Part shown: piece by piece, positions 48,665 to 59,521 of the stretch
How positions within the stretch are numbered: the first letter of the stretch is position 1
Layout of the letters: every line of letters starts with the position of its first letter
DNA from: Hevea brasiliensis
Taxonomy: Eukaryota > Streptophyta > Magnoliopsida > Malpighiales > Euphorbiaceae
NCBI RefSeq assembly: GCF_030052815.1
Contig: NC_079509.1
Span: forward strand, 41,286,750 to 41,350,749
Length of the DNA: 64,000 nt
Direction of reading: 5' to 3'
Program-made: the position numbers and the translations under genes
The notes under the pieces: model-generated
What the model saw: only the letters and a program-made list of their open reading frames with translations
Database searches by the model: none
What the model was told of the DNA's origin: nothing

Positions 48665-48763
48665 CTTAGGGCATCCACTTCTAGGATTCCTGCCGTTCTC
48701 TTCGTATTTCCCCTTTCATTCGACCACTTATAGTTGTGATATGCGACCCTCTCCAAAAGTTTA
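48665..48763 (-). pseudogene. Athila-like gag, downstream part cut off by LTRs
   Basis: On the minus strand this 99-bp piece encodes LLERVAYHNYKWSNERGNTKR and TAGILEVDAL, the continuation of the gag at 51861-52603. Joined across the solo LTR (one GTTTA removed) the frame runs on without a shift. It ends at the LTR fragment border at 48664, and the rest of the Athila-like element is lost. Confidence 0.85.
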
Positions 48764-51700
48764 TGTGACACCCCTTACCCGTGTATAGTATACCCGAGTA
48801 AGTAATGCCACACGGTGTACTGGCACACTCTAACATACCTTACTTAATTTGTGTCATGTTTTTGAAGCTAATTTATGAAATATGATTTATTTAAGCCATT
48901 TATCGAAATTATTATTTATTTGGGGTTCCGAAAATTTTAAAGGAAATCCGGCGGAGTACCGGCTAAAAATGGAGAAAACAGTTCTTCGGAACCTGTTTAA
49001 AAACACTTCCAAATAATTTCCAAACAATCCCAACCTCAATTTATCAACAAATTCTCAACATTAAGATCTCAACAACATTTCAATTCCAGTTCTCAATCAT
49101 CCATCACATGTAATGATCACATATAAATCACAAGTAAACATTTACATTTCCATTCACAAGCACAATTTTCATAATTTACATAAACATCAATGTACATTAC
49201 ACAAGTTTAATTACATATGAGAAAACAAAATTAAGTTACAAAATGTCAAAATGACACCTAGTGTCCTACCAATGCACAGCAGACGTTGAGGTGACACGGA
49301 CACTGAGCAGAACTGCCGGATGGACTCACCCAGTCTGTGGTCTACTGGGCTCACGATCGGTATCTCCAATACCTACGCGTGGCAAAAGCAACGCGCTAAG
49401 CAATAATGCTTAGTGGTGCAATAATATAATAAAAGAAAATAGCAAGAATTTAAATGTGTAGTGAATGTATATGTTTCATTTGCTTGGTATTTGTATATTA
49501 TTTACTTTATCCACTTTTATTCATTTGGTTGCCCCAAGTAACCTACACTAGATGACTGGACTGGATAACGGGTAAACTGGCACTGGGTATCTAATACCTC
49601 GGGCCATCACACCATCGGTCGCATATGCATCACCCAGTGCAATGTAACGACTACCAAGTCAGAATAATCTCGTGCACAAGGCCAAGTCTCAATACAAAGT
49701 CGAATGGCTAAAAGCCATGAAATCACGGAATGGCATATTGCCATGTGCGATCTTGCTAATCGAACCCTATTGGCATGCCAAACTATCCAAACCAATCTTG
49801 TTAGGTATACTAGGGCATTTGAAACTTTTAAATTCTTCAATTTGTGAATTTCATGTTTTGGTGTTACTATTCACCTCATTGGTCAACAAAAATGTTGACT
49901 TTTGGATAGAAAATATGTACATTGACTTTGGCACTCCCAACATACCACATTTGGTGTTTAAAACTTGTTGGCATTAAGTGTTAATACCATTTCAAAGTGT
50001 AAACCCACACAAGCAGAATTTTCAGTTTTGGTGAGTCAACTTCACTGTTCCATTGGACACTGTTACTGTGGAAATTTGAAGAAATGTAAAACATGAAAGT
50101 TGTTCCTTATTTTGTCTAGTTGAATTTCTTTTTTTGAATCACTCCATTTGGAGTTTTGTAGCTCTAGATATGGTCCAAAAACCACAGCTGGCCGGATTCC
50201 CATTCTGCAGAAAATACCATATCTACAGTAACAGGAACAGTAACTTCCACTACCATTTGGGTTAGGTTCTGGCCATAATTTGGGGTAGGTTCCTTCATGA
50301 AAGTTGTTTTTCTATGTCTTAACTTGTTTCTGTAAAAATTTCAGGTCAATTGACCATATCTACAGTGAGTTATGGCCAAATGAACAGTTACTGTTCATTT
50401 AGTCAATTCTGCAGAACCAGTTGCAGGGTATCCGGATTGGGGCCAAGTTTTGGTCCTCTTGATTTGGTCTTTTGGGCATGGTTTCTTCAGCAAAAATGTG
50501 CCATTATAAGCCTAATTTAATGTCCAATTGGCCAAACACCAATTGGACTAACACAGCCCAAGTTATGGCAGTGCAAATGGACTGAATTTTCACCCTATGT
50601 CATTGTCCTAGGGCAGCCTGCAACCTTACTTTGCAACCTCATTTTTCAGTCCATTTGTTAGTCAAATTACCTAAAATGGTCACTAATTGACCATTAAAAG
50701 GTTCTTTAACAATTGCATAGGCCAAGTTCACATTTTACTCCAAAAACCCTAGTTCAAAGTCATGATTTCTACACTTTACCTTAGTTAGCTATTAATTCAC
50801 CATTCTTATGTTTATAAACTTCAAACATGGTTTCTAATTCACTTTAAGCTCATCAAAAACACTTCCTCTTATTCCATAGCTAGGGCTGCTGAAATTCACA
50901 AGCTCAAACACATAGGTTTATGTTCATTTAAACCACAATTCTCACTAAGTTTCAAGTCCCAAACCATGAAAATAAAGAGTTTAATGGATATAAGTGCACT
51001 AACCTCAAGTGGCAGAATTTTCCAAGCCCTTAAACCTCACTTTCTTTCTCCTTCTTGGCTGCCAAAAGCTTTAGCAAGGTGCTAGGGCAAATTTTAGTGA
51101 AGGGTTTCTAGGGTTTTAGGGTGAATTGAAGAGGAAATTGAAGGTTTGAAGTGAACATCAATGGAGGGAGGAATTGAGGAAGTTTCGGCTGGTTTTCTTG
51201 AAAGGGAGATGGCTGCTGCATTTTATCAATTTGGTCTTCTCTTATCTCTTTTAATAGTTAGTCAAATAATGGCTTAATTTTGATTGGTCATTGTTTTTTT
51301 AATGACATCACCATGATGTCATAAATACCTCTTTTCCTCATTTTCTTTTCTTTCCTCCACTACTCATTTTCAATTTAATTTCTAGTAATGTTTATTCATA
51401 TTTTATGTTATATTAATTATTTACTCAACTGGACAAGTCGGCCAAAAATCACCTCGGAAGGCGAAATGACCAAAATGCCCTCCGTTTGGCTTAACGGGTC
51501 AAAATTGTCTGTACCGATTGAAAAAATTTTTCTAGGTATTTTCTTGGCATTCTAATGCCATGGGAACCTCAATAACCCCTGGAGTCCCAAAAATTATTTT
51601 ATAATTTTTCCCCTAAGTCTAAGGCTCCTCGTTGCGAGAACCGCAACTTCCCTCTGGTTACCCATCGCTAGGGCACCAGCTCGTTTAACTTGGTTATATT

Positions 51701-51860
51701 TTATTTCTAAAATTTTTACTAAATTTTTCTTATTAATATTTGAGTTAATTTTGGTTCCTGACTTTAATTTAAATATTTTTCCGGACATTCTAGCTGTCCG
51801 GACCGACACCGGTCACCGGAACAGTAGGATGTATGGAGTAGTTACCGGGAGGGTGTTACA
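48764..51860 (-). mobile_element. Solo LTR (class 2) inside Athila-like gag
   Basis: The 3,097-bp unit has exact GTTTA duplications (48759-48763, 51861-51865). On the minus strand it starts TGTAACACCC at 51860 and ends GGGGTGTCACA at 48764. It is the cleanest class 2 LTR here: CpG box with CCGGACA/TGTCCGG inverted repeat (51781-51801), CTCCATTTGGAG (50142-50153), ATGGC hairpins (49703-49745) and the double hairpin (49375-49413). No internal coding region is present. Confidence 0.94.
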
Positions 51861-52603
51861 GTTTAAGTGCTTGATCCACTGTTTTCTCCATCAGGTCACC
51901 TTCTGTTGCTAAATCTACTGTGCTCCTTGTAGAGGGCAGTAGCCCATTATAAAAGTTTTAAACTAGGAGCCAATCTTCTATGCCATAGTGCGGGCATTCT
52001 CTCTATAAATCCTTATATCTCTCCTATGCATCATAGAGTTATTCACCTTCCCTTTGCTTAAAGGTGTTGAGTTTAACTCTCAACTTTGCAGTCTTCGCAG
52101 GTGGGAAGTACCTTGCTAGAAAAGCTTGTGAGAGGTCCTCCCATGTGGTGAATGTTCCAGCTGGTTGAGAAAGTAACCACTTCCTTGCTCTATCTCGAAG
52201 GGAAAATGGAAATGCTCTGAGTCTTATAGCTTGATCAGAAACCCCATTCATCTTGAATGTGTCATAAAGGGTAAGAAAGCACTGGAGGTGGTAGTGCAGA
52301 TCTTCTGTTGGTGAACCCCCAAATTGGGTCTATTGGATCATCTAGAGCCATGCCAATTTTAATTCAAAATTGTTGGCATCCCACTGTGGGTCTTGCAACA
52401 CTAGGTTAGAATCCTTGTATGGAGGGAGCTCCGTAGTCCTTCAAGAGTCTCAGCCTGTTATTGTTATCATTGGCCATATTTGGAATCTCTGGATTCCCTT
52501 GATCTTGTCCTTCACGTTTCCTTTCCCTCCTGATAGTTCTTAGAGTTTTGTCTATCTCTGGATCCAAATCAAAGACTTCTTCCTTTGGTCTTGTTATGGT
52601 CAT
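51861..52603 (-). pseudogene. Athila-like gag (decayed)
   Basis: The start is ATG at 52603 (MTITRPKEEVFDLDPEID), then NNRLRLLKDYGAPSIQG. After a shift come GGSPTEDLHYHLQCFLTLYDTFKMNGVSDQ, AIRLRAFPFSLRDRARKWL, FLARYFPPAKTAKLRVKLNTF, ECPHYGIEDWL and FYNGLLPSTRSTVDLATEGDLMEKT. This order matches the Athila/Tat-type gypsy gag. Stops lie near 52406, 52330 and 52036, and more follow. It sits downstream of its PBS and LTR and continues at 48763 beyond a solo LTR. Confidence 0.87.
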
Positions 52604-52730
52604 GTACCAAACCAATCACCTGAGAAAGAATAAGAAAATAAAACAATTTAAGCAAAACTAAATAATAAATAAAATTGCCTAAATCAGTTAAATTACTTAT
52701 CACCTAATATTACTAATATTAAAATTCTTC

Positions 52731-52743
52731 GATAATGGTGCCA
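52731..52743 (-). other. Degenerate primer-binding site of the Athila-like element
   Basis: On the minus strand TGGCACCATTATC lies 6 bases after the LTR end. It resembles the Athila-type PBS TGGCGCCGTTGCC (as for tRNA-Asp) with four transition changes. Confidence 0.65.
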
Positions 52744-52749
52744 AAAACT

Positions 52750-54356
52750 TGTTTGCTAGTTTTTAAATTACCGCAAGCGCATAAATCGTTAACAAGTAAT
52801 AAAGTGATGAGTGAAGTATCATTCCCACGAGGAATTTAATTAGCAAGTACCAGGCTACATGGCAATTTTGACTGTTTAGGCTACCGAATATGGATGAGAA
52901 TGAGTTAAACCTATTTTAGATGCTGAAAGTAATCTTTTAATTAAACTATTTATAAAAGCAATTCCAAAATTAAGATTTCACACTACAATTTTATTATGGA
53001 TTTTAATCTTGTCTATTCATCGGATTGAGAATAATTGCTTTCATGGAAATTAATCCTGGGATATCCTAGGTCATCTCTCAAAGCACTTAAGGTGTATTTT
53101 AATTAACCTAAACCCTACTTTCGTGGTGATTAAATTAATTAAAACCCTTTAAGATTTGTGATTAATTTTGGAATTCCATAAAGGTATCAGCCTATCTCTA
53201 GGTCAAATTTCCTAGATTCAAGATCTCAATTTGCTAATATTAATCTTTACATTTCAGTTCTTCAATTAATATCTGCAATCAATACTAAGTGGGTACCGAT
53301 ACATAGCATGCATTAAGATCACAAGAAATTGAATCAAAGAACTAAACTCAAATCCAATAAATAAAAATCAATATTTATCCATAATAATAATTGCAAATGT
53401 TACTCTCCTAATTCCATAATAAAGAAATTACTCACTCATGGTGAGTTCAACAAACATGAAGAAAATTAAATAACAGAACATAAAGAGTCCGTTTAGAGAT
53501 CTATCCTTGAGGAACCAAAAGAGGAATGACTGCAGTCTCGATCCTTGAGGGACTTCGACTAAGGATTTCTCTTTTGTGTTGGTGTTCTACTCTTCAAGAC
53601 AGCTACGAAGAATACAAGTATGAAAAATGAAAAACCCTTCTGAAAACTCCGAAAAGCTCTGCAAAAAGGTTGAACTCCCCCAAAAGGAAAAGCTACTGTT
53701 ATTGTCATTTCTACTTTTATTTATAATAGCTAGTCTAGGGTTAGGTCTTTAGACTCCCAAAAGCACTAGGAGTCTACTTTGAGTGTGTAAACAAGAGCTG
53801 GAATTCAGATTAGGAAATTGGCTGCTGCATAGTACACAGCCCGTGTGTCACTACAAGGCCCAGAGCCATGTAACTTACTAGAGCTGAATGGTTGCGTCTT
53901 ACTTTGGCATAGGAGTTTACACGGGTCCGCACTGGGTACACAGGTCTGGTTACATGGCCCTTGTACTTCTGTTTTTGGAGAATTCTTCAAGCTTGTGCCT
54001 GACAGAAACTTACACGGGTCTGATTACATGACCTGTACTTCTGCTTCTTCTTTGGCTCTTCTGGCTTTCTTCTGACAGTAGGTTACAAGGGTCTGTGGCT
54101 TTTCTTACATGACCCGTGTACTTTGTCTCAATAACTTTTCTCAATCCTTTGACCTTTCCAAGTTTCCTTCCGCACTCCTATGCTCTCGAACTTCACCCAA
54201 ATACCTGAAATGGTGCAAAAAACATGGAATTTAGAGCTTGGCAATAGAATTTACAGAAGTTAATGAAATTAATGGTTATGCATGAGATTACTATTCTAAA
54301 TGCTATGAAATATTATACAAATGTACTTAAAAAATCTATATAATACAAGTGTATCA
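52750..54356 (-). repeat. 5' LTR of the Athila-like element
   Basis: The 1,607-bp LTR starts TGATACACTTG at 54356 and ends CTAGCAAACA at 52750 on the minus strand, followed by PBS and gag. Its central part (53826-54120) has repeated ACACGGGTC/GACCCGTGT motifs and is related to the solo LTR at 27843-29349. It was inserted into CRM-like gag sequence, which continues at 54357 (duplication not verifiable because the other end is lost). Confidence 0.85.
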
Positions 54357-55310
54357 GTTTCCATGAAGATTTAGAACTTGAATGCACACCACCACTATAC
54401 TTATTAGAAGTCCCCTTCCTGTAGAGTTATTTTTCCTTCATGGCCATATGCACCATATCCTCTAACTCAATGTAGTGATGCAACTCGACAACATCAACTA
54501 TGTCCAAATTTAGACCATGTAAAAACCTAGCCATAGTGGCTTCTCTATCCTCCTCCACATTAGCCTTTATCATGGCTATTTCCATTTCTTTATGGTAGTC
54601 CTCCACACTTTTAGACCCTTGCACTAGCCTTTATAACCTTTGATGCAACTCCCAATAATAGTGGCTAGGCACAAATCTCTTCCTCATGATAGCCTTTATT
54701 TCATCCTAATTCCCAGTAGGCCTTTCCATATTTCTCCTCCTACTCATCACCATCTGATCCCACCAAACAATAGCATAGTTAGCAAATTTAAATTGCTACT
54801 AACTTCACCTTCTTTTCCTCATAATAGTTATGATAGTCAAACACCAACTTTACTTTCCTCTCCCACTCAAAGTAAGCATCAGGATCATTCTTTCCTTGAA
54901 ATGATAGAATTTTTCATTTTAATACTCCCTACATTTGCATCTACTCTTTCTCTCCCCCTTTACTCTCTCTTAAGTCTACCATCATTCCTACCAACTCTTG
55001 GTCTATGTCTCCTATCATTAATAATAGACATCTTATCTTCATCTCCAAATTCCTCATTAACTCTTCCTCAGAATTTTCCAAGGGAGGAATTTCAGCTCTT
55101 CTATTTGGCCTCCTTTTATTAGGTCTCCCTTTATTAGTTCTATCACTTATCAATTCAGTTTAACATATCATCATGCTGCTCCATTTCTATCTCTTATATA
55201 TTCAAACATCACATTCATTCTCTCAAATTGCTATTATATAGCTTGCATATAAAATGGGTTATCTATAGCTCTCCTTCTATAGTTACTTCCTCACCACTAC
55301 CTTATGACAT
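54357..55310 (-). pseudogene. CRM-like Ty3/gypsy gag (decayed)
   Basis: The start is ATG at 55310, followed at once by a stop in the third codon. Gag then reads MEQHDDM, FQGKNDPDAYFEWERKVKLVFDYHN, WWDQMVMSRRRNMERP, MRKRFVPSHYY and QGSKSVEDYHKEMEIAMIKANVEEDREATMARFLHGLN with VELHHYIELEDMVHMAMK (54624-54427), and a Ser/Lys linker (KSSWK) at the Athila insertion. These motifs belong to a common plant gypsy gag that I associate with CRM/Galadriel-type chromoviruses. The clade is from memory and less sure than the family. Many stops interrupt it. Confidence 0.8.
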
Positions 55311-56341
55311 ATTTTATAAACCTACGAGAAAATGTTCGATAAAATAATTCTTATAACAATCCCTTACGTGTTTACACTCAAGCATATCACTTCCCTCGTG
55401 TTTCACACAATAAGACCTTTTTCCACTTATGTCTCACCACTTAAGTCTTTCATCACTCTTTTTTGCCTCTTTCAACTCTTTAATGAACTAATCAACTTTA
55501 AATAAGACAACCAACTTACAAAAATCAACACAATAATATCCAAGAATGAGACAAACAAAATGAGTTCACAAGTAAAATATAAAGTGTGACACTAGAGTCA
55601 ACGAATGAAAGACATCAAATTAGGAGTGAAATTTCAAAGGAGATATTAATGAAGAATCTCAATACAATGATAAGCCCAAAATGTATCCAACAAAATATAT
55701 ATCTCTAACACAAGCAATGTCTCAAAATAACCCGCAAACAACTCAATTGTATTCCAACTTTTGTATTTTTCAATCACAACTTTTTTTTTTATATGCTTAT
55801 CTACTACCAATTATCAAGGAAATAGGGCTATTGTGATAAATCCACAATACTAATAGTAATTCACCTCTTTTGTATTTTTTTTTCTTTTTTTTAACCAAAT
55901 ATGCAAAACTACTAATAAAACAATTGAGATATCATTAAATTTGCTAGAATAATCAATTCAACACAATAATTGCTCAAACCAAAGAATATGGCTTTAAGAG
56001 ATATTTTATCAAATACCAATATGCAAACAATTGTATTGATTCAAAAACTTCCAACAATAAAAATAATGCCCAACCATGGAAATCAATGAACAATAAGCTC
56101 AAAGGAGTCGCACGAATTAATCAAATAACAAATGAAACTGAAGCAAAATGAACAAAGACAAAATTAAAAATATCAAAATGCAAACTAATGGATAGAGAAA
56201 AACGATCAATACGTAACACAAACAAGGAATTCCAAAAGATGAAAAAAAAATTTAACACAAAAGAAATTAATACCAAACACAAAATTAATTGAAATTAACA
56301 AACAAAAGAACAAGAATAACTAACCTAATTAGAGACCTAAA
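55311..56341 (-). other. Leader of the CRM-like element
   Basis: This AT-rich, non-coding kilobase lies between the gag start (55310) and the PBS (56342-56353). I see no domain in any frame. Long T and A runs occur near 55780 and 55880. Confidence 0.55.
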
Positions 56342-56353
56342 GATTTGATACCA
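56342..56353 (-). other. Primer-binding site of the CRM-like element
   Basis: The minus strand reads TGGTATCAAATC, matching the initiator tRNA-Met PBS in the first eight bases. It lies three bases inside the LTR end (TTTTCATCA at 56357). Confidence 0.65.
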
Positions 56354-56356
56354 AAA

Positions 56357-57306
56357 TGATGAAAACCCCAATGGACTTACTAAGGAATCCCTAAAATATT
56401 TGAATTAATTCCCCAGAACCCTCACAATCAAATTCTTCTAATTGAAATCACTTAACCCAAAACTAACCTTGTGGTTGAGAACCAAGTGAATAATTCAAAT
56501 AGGAAAACAAAAGATTCAAGATCCAATACCAACTTATGGTAGAGAACTATGAATATCAGAGTATTAATTCTTGCAAGTTAAGTAGACTTGTCAAGAAAAA
56601 AAGATCAATGAAGAACCATAAAGGAGAAAACTTTTTTAATACTTAATTGATTAATATCTTAAAGTTTTGTTTACAGTCCTAAAATATTCTATTTATATGT
56701 GTCTCCTAATACAAAGCCAAAATGACCTAAAACCTTAGAAACATCAAAAATCACATACATAATAGCACTAAAAAATAACCAAACAGCAAGTCTCATGGCT
56801 TTTAGTGAGCTTTCCATGGCTTATAGTGCTCCTAAACACTTCTCATGGACATGGATGCATTTAACACTCAGTCCACACCTTCCCATGCCCCTCATATGCT
56901 TCTTTAGTGTGTCTCATGGCTGGCCATGCTACTAGGGGACTTCCCATGGCTAGCTATGTGCCTCATGGCCTCTGAAACCTTTCTAAATGCATCTCACAAG
57001 AAGCCATGCACTCTAAAGAACCTTTTGTGGCTGGCCATACACCTCATGGCCTTTAAAACCCTTCAAAATGATTCTCACAAGAAGCCATGCACCCCAAGAG
57101 ACTTACCGTGGCTGGCCATGCGCCTCCTAGACCTCTTCATATGGCTGAATGTGAGCTTCTCATGGCTAGGTGTGAGAGATTTTGTTCCTTTCGTCAATAA
57201 GGATGTTTTTAGCTCTAATTAATGGCTAAATGTGAGAATCTCATGGCTAGGCATGAGATGTTTTGTCTCCTTTGGAAAATGAGGGTATTTTGGCTCTTTA
57301 TTACCA
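56357..57306 (-). repeat. Probable 5' LTR of the CRM-like element, with 82-bp U3 repeats
   Basis: The LTR end (CATCA) is next to the PBS. On the minus strand ACATATAAATAGAA (about 56690-56703) is a likely TATA box and is followed by a T-rich leader. Upstream, 56945-57290 shows an approximately 82-bp periodicity with palindromes such as CATGGCTGGCCATG. The outer border at TGGTAATAAAG (57306) is a guess based on the TG rule; no duplication could be checked. Confidence 0.55.
56945..57290. repeat. 82-bp periodic repeat in the CRM-like U3
   Basis: Segments at 56945, 57027 and 57108 begin ATGGCT(A/G)GC(C/T)AT and share CTCACAAGAAGCCATGCA. Segments at 57142 and 57224 share TGAGNNTCTCATGGCTAGG. The spacing is 81-82 bp throughout. 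Repeats in U3 often act as enhancers; that role is inferred. Confidence 0.75.
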
Positions 57307-57499
57307 GTTGTTGGAGAATTTATTAGTATTGAATACCACCAGCACCATCCAAGCACACTTACACTAATATAAGCCATTTGAACTCTTTAAGCATGATAAA
57401 CTTATGAATTTCAACCTTGCACACTTGAATTAAGATGACCCATTTGAGCTTCTTGAGCATGCCAGTTTTGTCAATCTCATGTCTCTTACCAACATATGC
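57307..57499. other. Unassigned stretch between opposite-strand gypsy remnants
   Basis: About 190 bp separate the minus-strand LTR from the plus-strand integrase remnant. It may contain decayed integrase sequence of the latter, but I see no conserved motif. Confidence 0.35.
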
Positions 57500-58313
57500 T
57501 TGAATTGAAGAAATTCCTTAAAACTTGGTGCTTTCATGATCATATTATGCATTTTATGTTGCTAATTTGTTTTTCAAGGATGTTGTGAGATTGTATGGTA
57601 TTCCTAAAACTGTTACTAGTAATAGGGATGTGAAATTTTTAGTTTATTTTTGAAAGTGTTTTGGGGAAAATTGGGTACCAAGTTGTATTTCTCTATTACT
57701 TGTAATCCATAGTTAGATGGATAAACTGAAGTTGTAAATAAGACTATAAGAACATTGTTGCATGCCATGGTTAAACAAAACTTGAAATCTTAACTATGCA
57801 TTCTTCCACTGATTTTTTTCCTTTTGAAATTGTGTATGGATTTAACCTTTTGAGTCCTTTGAATTTATTGCCTTTGCCTGTTAATGAGCTGGCTAGTCTC
57901 AATGGAAAAGGGAAAGCTAAATTAGTCAAGAAGATTCATGAGCAAGTAAAACTGAGAATTGAGAAGGCGAATGAAAAGAATGTCGCCTTAACCAATAAGG
58001 GTAGAAGGCATGTTGTCTTCCAACTGGGAGACTTAGTTTGGGTGCACTTGAGAAAGGAAAGATTTTCTACACAAAGAAAATCAAAATTGCAGCCTAGATG
58101 TGATGGTCCTTTTGAGTTGTTAGAGAGGATTAATGAAAATGCCTACGAGATTAACTTCCCAAGTCAGTATAATATTAGTGCTGCATTTAATGCTACTAAT
58201 CTTTCTCCTTATTATGCAAAAGATAACAATTCGAGGATGAATTCTTTTAAAGAGGGAGAGGAAGATGAAGATCAAGTACCATCCAATGAAACAATCCAAG
58301 GACCCATCACATG
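57500..58313 (+). pseudogene. CRM-like integrase, C-terminal part (decayed)
   Basis: The core remnant reads [26 protein letters not shown] (second Asp region) to a stop near 57650. The open stretch 57796-58314 follows with STDFFPFEIVYGFNLLSPLNLLPLP, NKGRRHVVFQLGDLVWVHLRKERF, RKSKLQPRCDGPFELLERINENAYEI, YNISAAFNATNLSPYY and the tail NETIQGPIT with a stop at 58312-58314. This is the integrase C-terminal domain of a gypsy family that I associate with CRM/Galadriel chromoviruses. The catalytic Glu region is decayed. It lies head to head with the minus-strand gag/LTR at its left. Confidence 0.8.
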
Positions 58314-58396
58314 ATTAATGGCAAATAAGATACAAGGATTAGAATAAAAACACATTGGTCGAACTTACATAGATAAATTTAAGCAAGGATGGAGCA

Positions 58397-59278
58397 TGTT
58401 GGTGTAAATTTGCTTGGATGAAAAACATGTGCTAAGAGCTGTATAAGATATAACATGAGGCATGTTGTCGGTTAGTGTCACATTGTCAAGTTGGCCGAAA
58501 AATTCAGACGACTTGACATTTGGCATGTTGAATTCATTGAACCTGACACTGGGTAGCGACATGGGGCATGTCACATCTTAGGAAAATCTTAGCCCAAAAA
58601 AATGAACTTCACATCTTTGTGCCCTAAATATCAGCCATGTACTAAAGCTCCTATGCATGCAGTTCCTTATTAGATGTTGGATGGTACAAGTGAGTAATGT
58701 TCATATTACCAAGGAATCCAATTGTTTTCTTAGTTTACTTTTTTTTTCTATTTCTATTAATGTATCACTTTCAGCTTTTGTAAATGTGTAAGAAATTATT
58801 ATTTTGATTAGCTTTTACCTCTTTTGTTAGAGACAACTTCTAAGACATAAAAATAGATGTTAGGGTATTATTTTTTAGTGGAAGAATATGCTTTCTTCAA
58901 CCTCCCTTCTTTAGGTCAAATTCTTGTAAGGTGTATAAAACCCATATCTTCTTCCTTTTTGTAACAAAACTTGATATTTAGAGAATATAAACTCTATTGA
59001 GAGGTTTTTTTCTTCAAGTGTTCTTGAAAAACTTAAATCACTCTTGACAAATCTGATCAACTTTTCAAGTTTTAGCTTATATTCTTAGTTCTCAATACAA
59101 ATTAGTGAAGGGCCTTGAGTCTAATTATTCTACACTTATTTTTCCCTTTAGTTTGCACTTTGTTTAAGCATTAGGTCAAGGAAAACTAATGTCCATATCC
59201 TAATTTTTGAGCTTTCCTTGGAGAATCACCAACAAAGAAGTGAGGGTTACTTAGTTTTCCCTTTGTGGGCCTGTATCA
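58397..59278 (+). repeat. Probable 3' LTR of the plus-strand CRM-like remnant
   Basis: The 882-bp LTR starts TGTTGGTGTAAATTTGC after the purine-rich AAGCAAGGATGGAGCA and ends CCTGTATCA. TATAAAA (58934-58940) followed by a T/C-rich stretch suits a promoter near the U3/R border. It follows the integrase stop by about 80 bp, as expected. Its sequence differs from the LTR at 56357-57306, so the two remnants are different elements. The borders rest on motifs only. Confidence 0.6.
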
Positions 59279-59284
59279 TTGAAT

Positions 59285-59456
59285 AATACAAGTGTTTGAT
59301 AATGTATTTGACGAATAAAATTACTCAATTTATGACATTGATATTATGGGTTCGAGTCATGAAAATATTCTCTTTGCAAAGCAGGGAAAAAGAATTGATG
59401 CTTCTTGTAATGGATCATCCTTTAATTAATTTTATATGTATTTTATAATTTCTTAT

Positions 59457-59457
<1 letters not shown>
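59285..59457 (+). mobile_element. Au-type SINE remnant
   Basis: GGGTTCGAGTC (about 59349) is a polymerase III B box and is followed by ATGAAAATATTCTCTTTGCA and AAGCAGGGAAAAAG. That order recalls the Au SINE family of plants (GGTTCAAGTCCTGGAAACAGC, then CTCTTGCAGAAATG..GGGAAAGG). The A box side is poorly kept and the 3' end is unclear. Family assignment is from memory. Confidence 0.5.

Positions 59458-59520
<63 letters not shown>
59458..59520. repeat. Perfect (TAA)21 microsatellite
   Basis: Sixty-three bases of uninterrupted TAA follow TTATT and end one base before the LTR of element D. The long leucine-only minus-strand ORF over it is an artefact. Confidence 0.98.

Positions 59521-59521
<1 letters not shown>

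Noticed and set aside
51594..51809. Basic 71-codon ORF on the minus strand
   Set aside because: It lies across the 5' end of a solo LTR; similar frames are broken in the other class 2 LTRs.
54640..55122. 160-codon plus-strand ORF rich in Ser, Pro and Leu
   Set aside because: It is the antisense of the CRM-like gag, whose motifs are clear on the minus strand.
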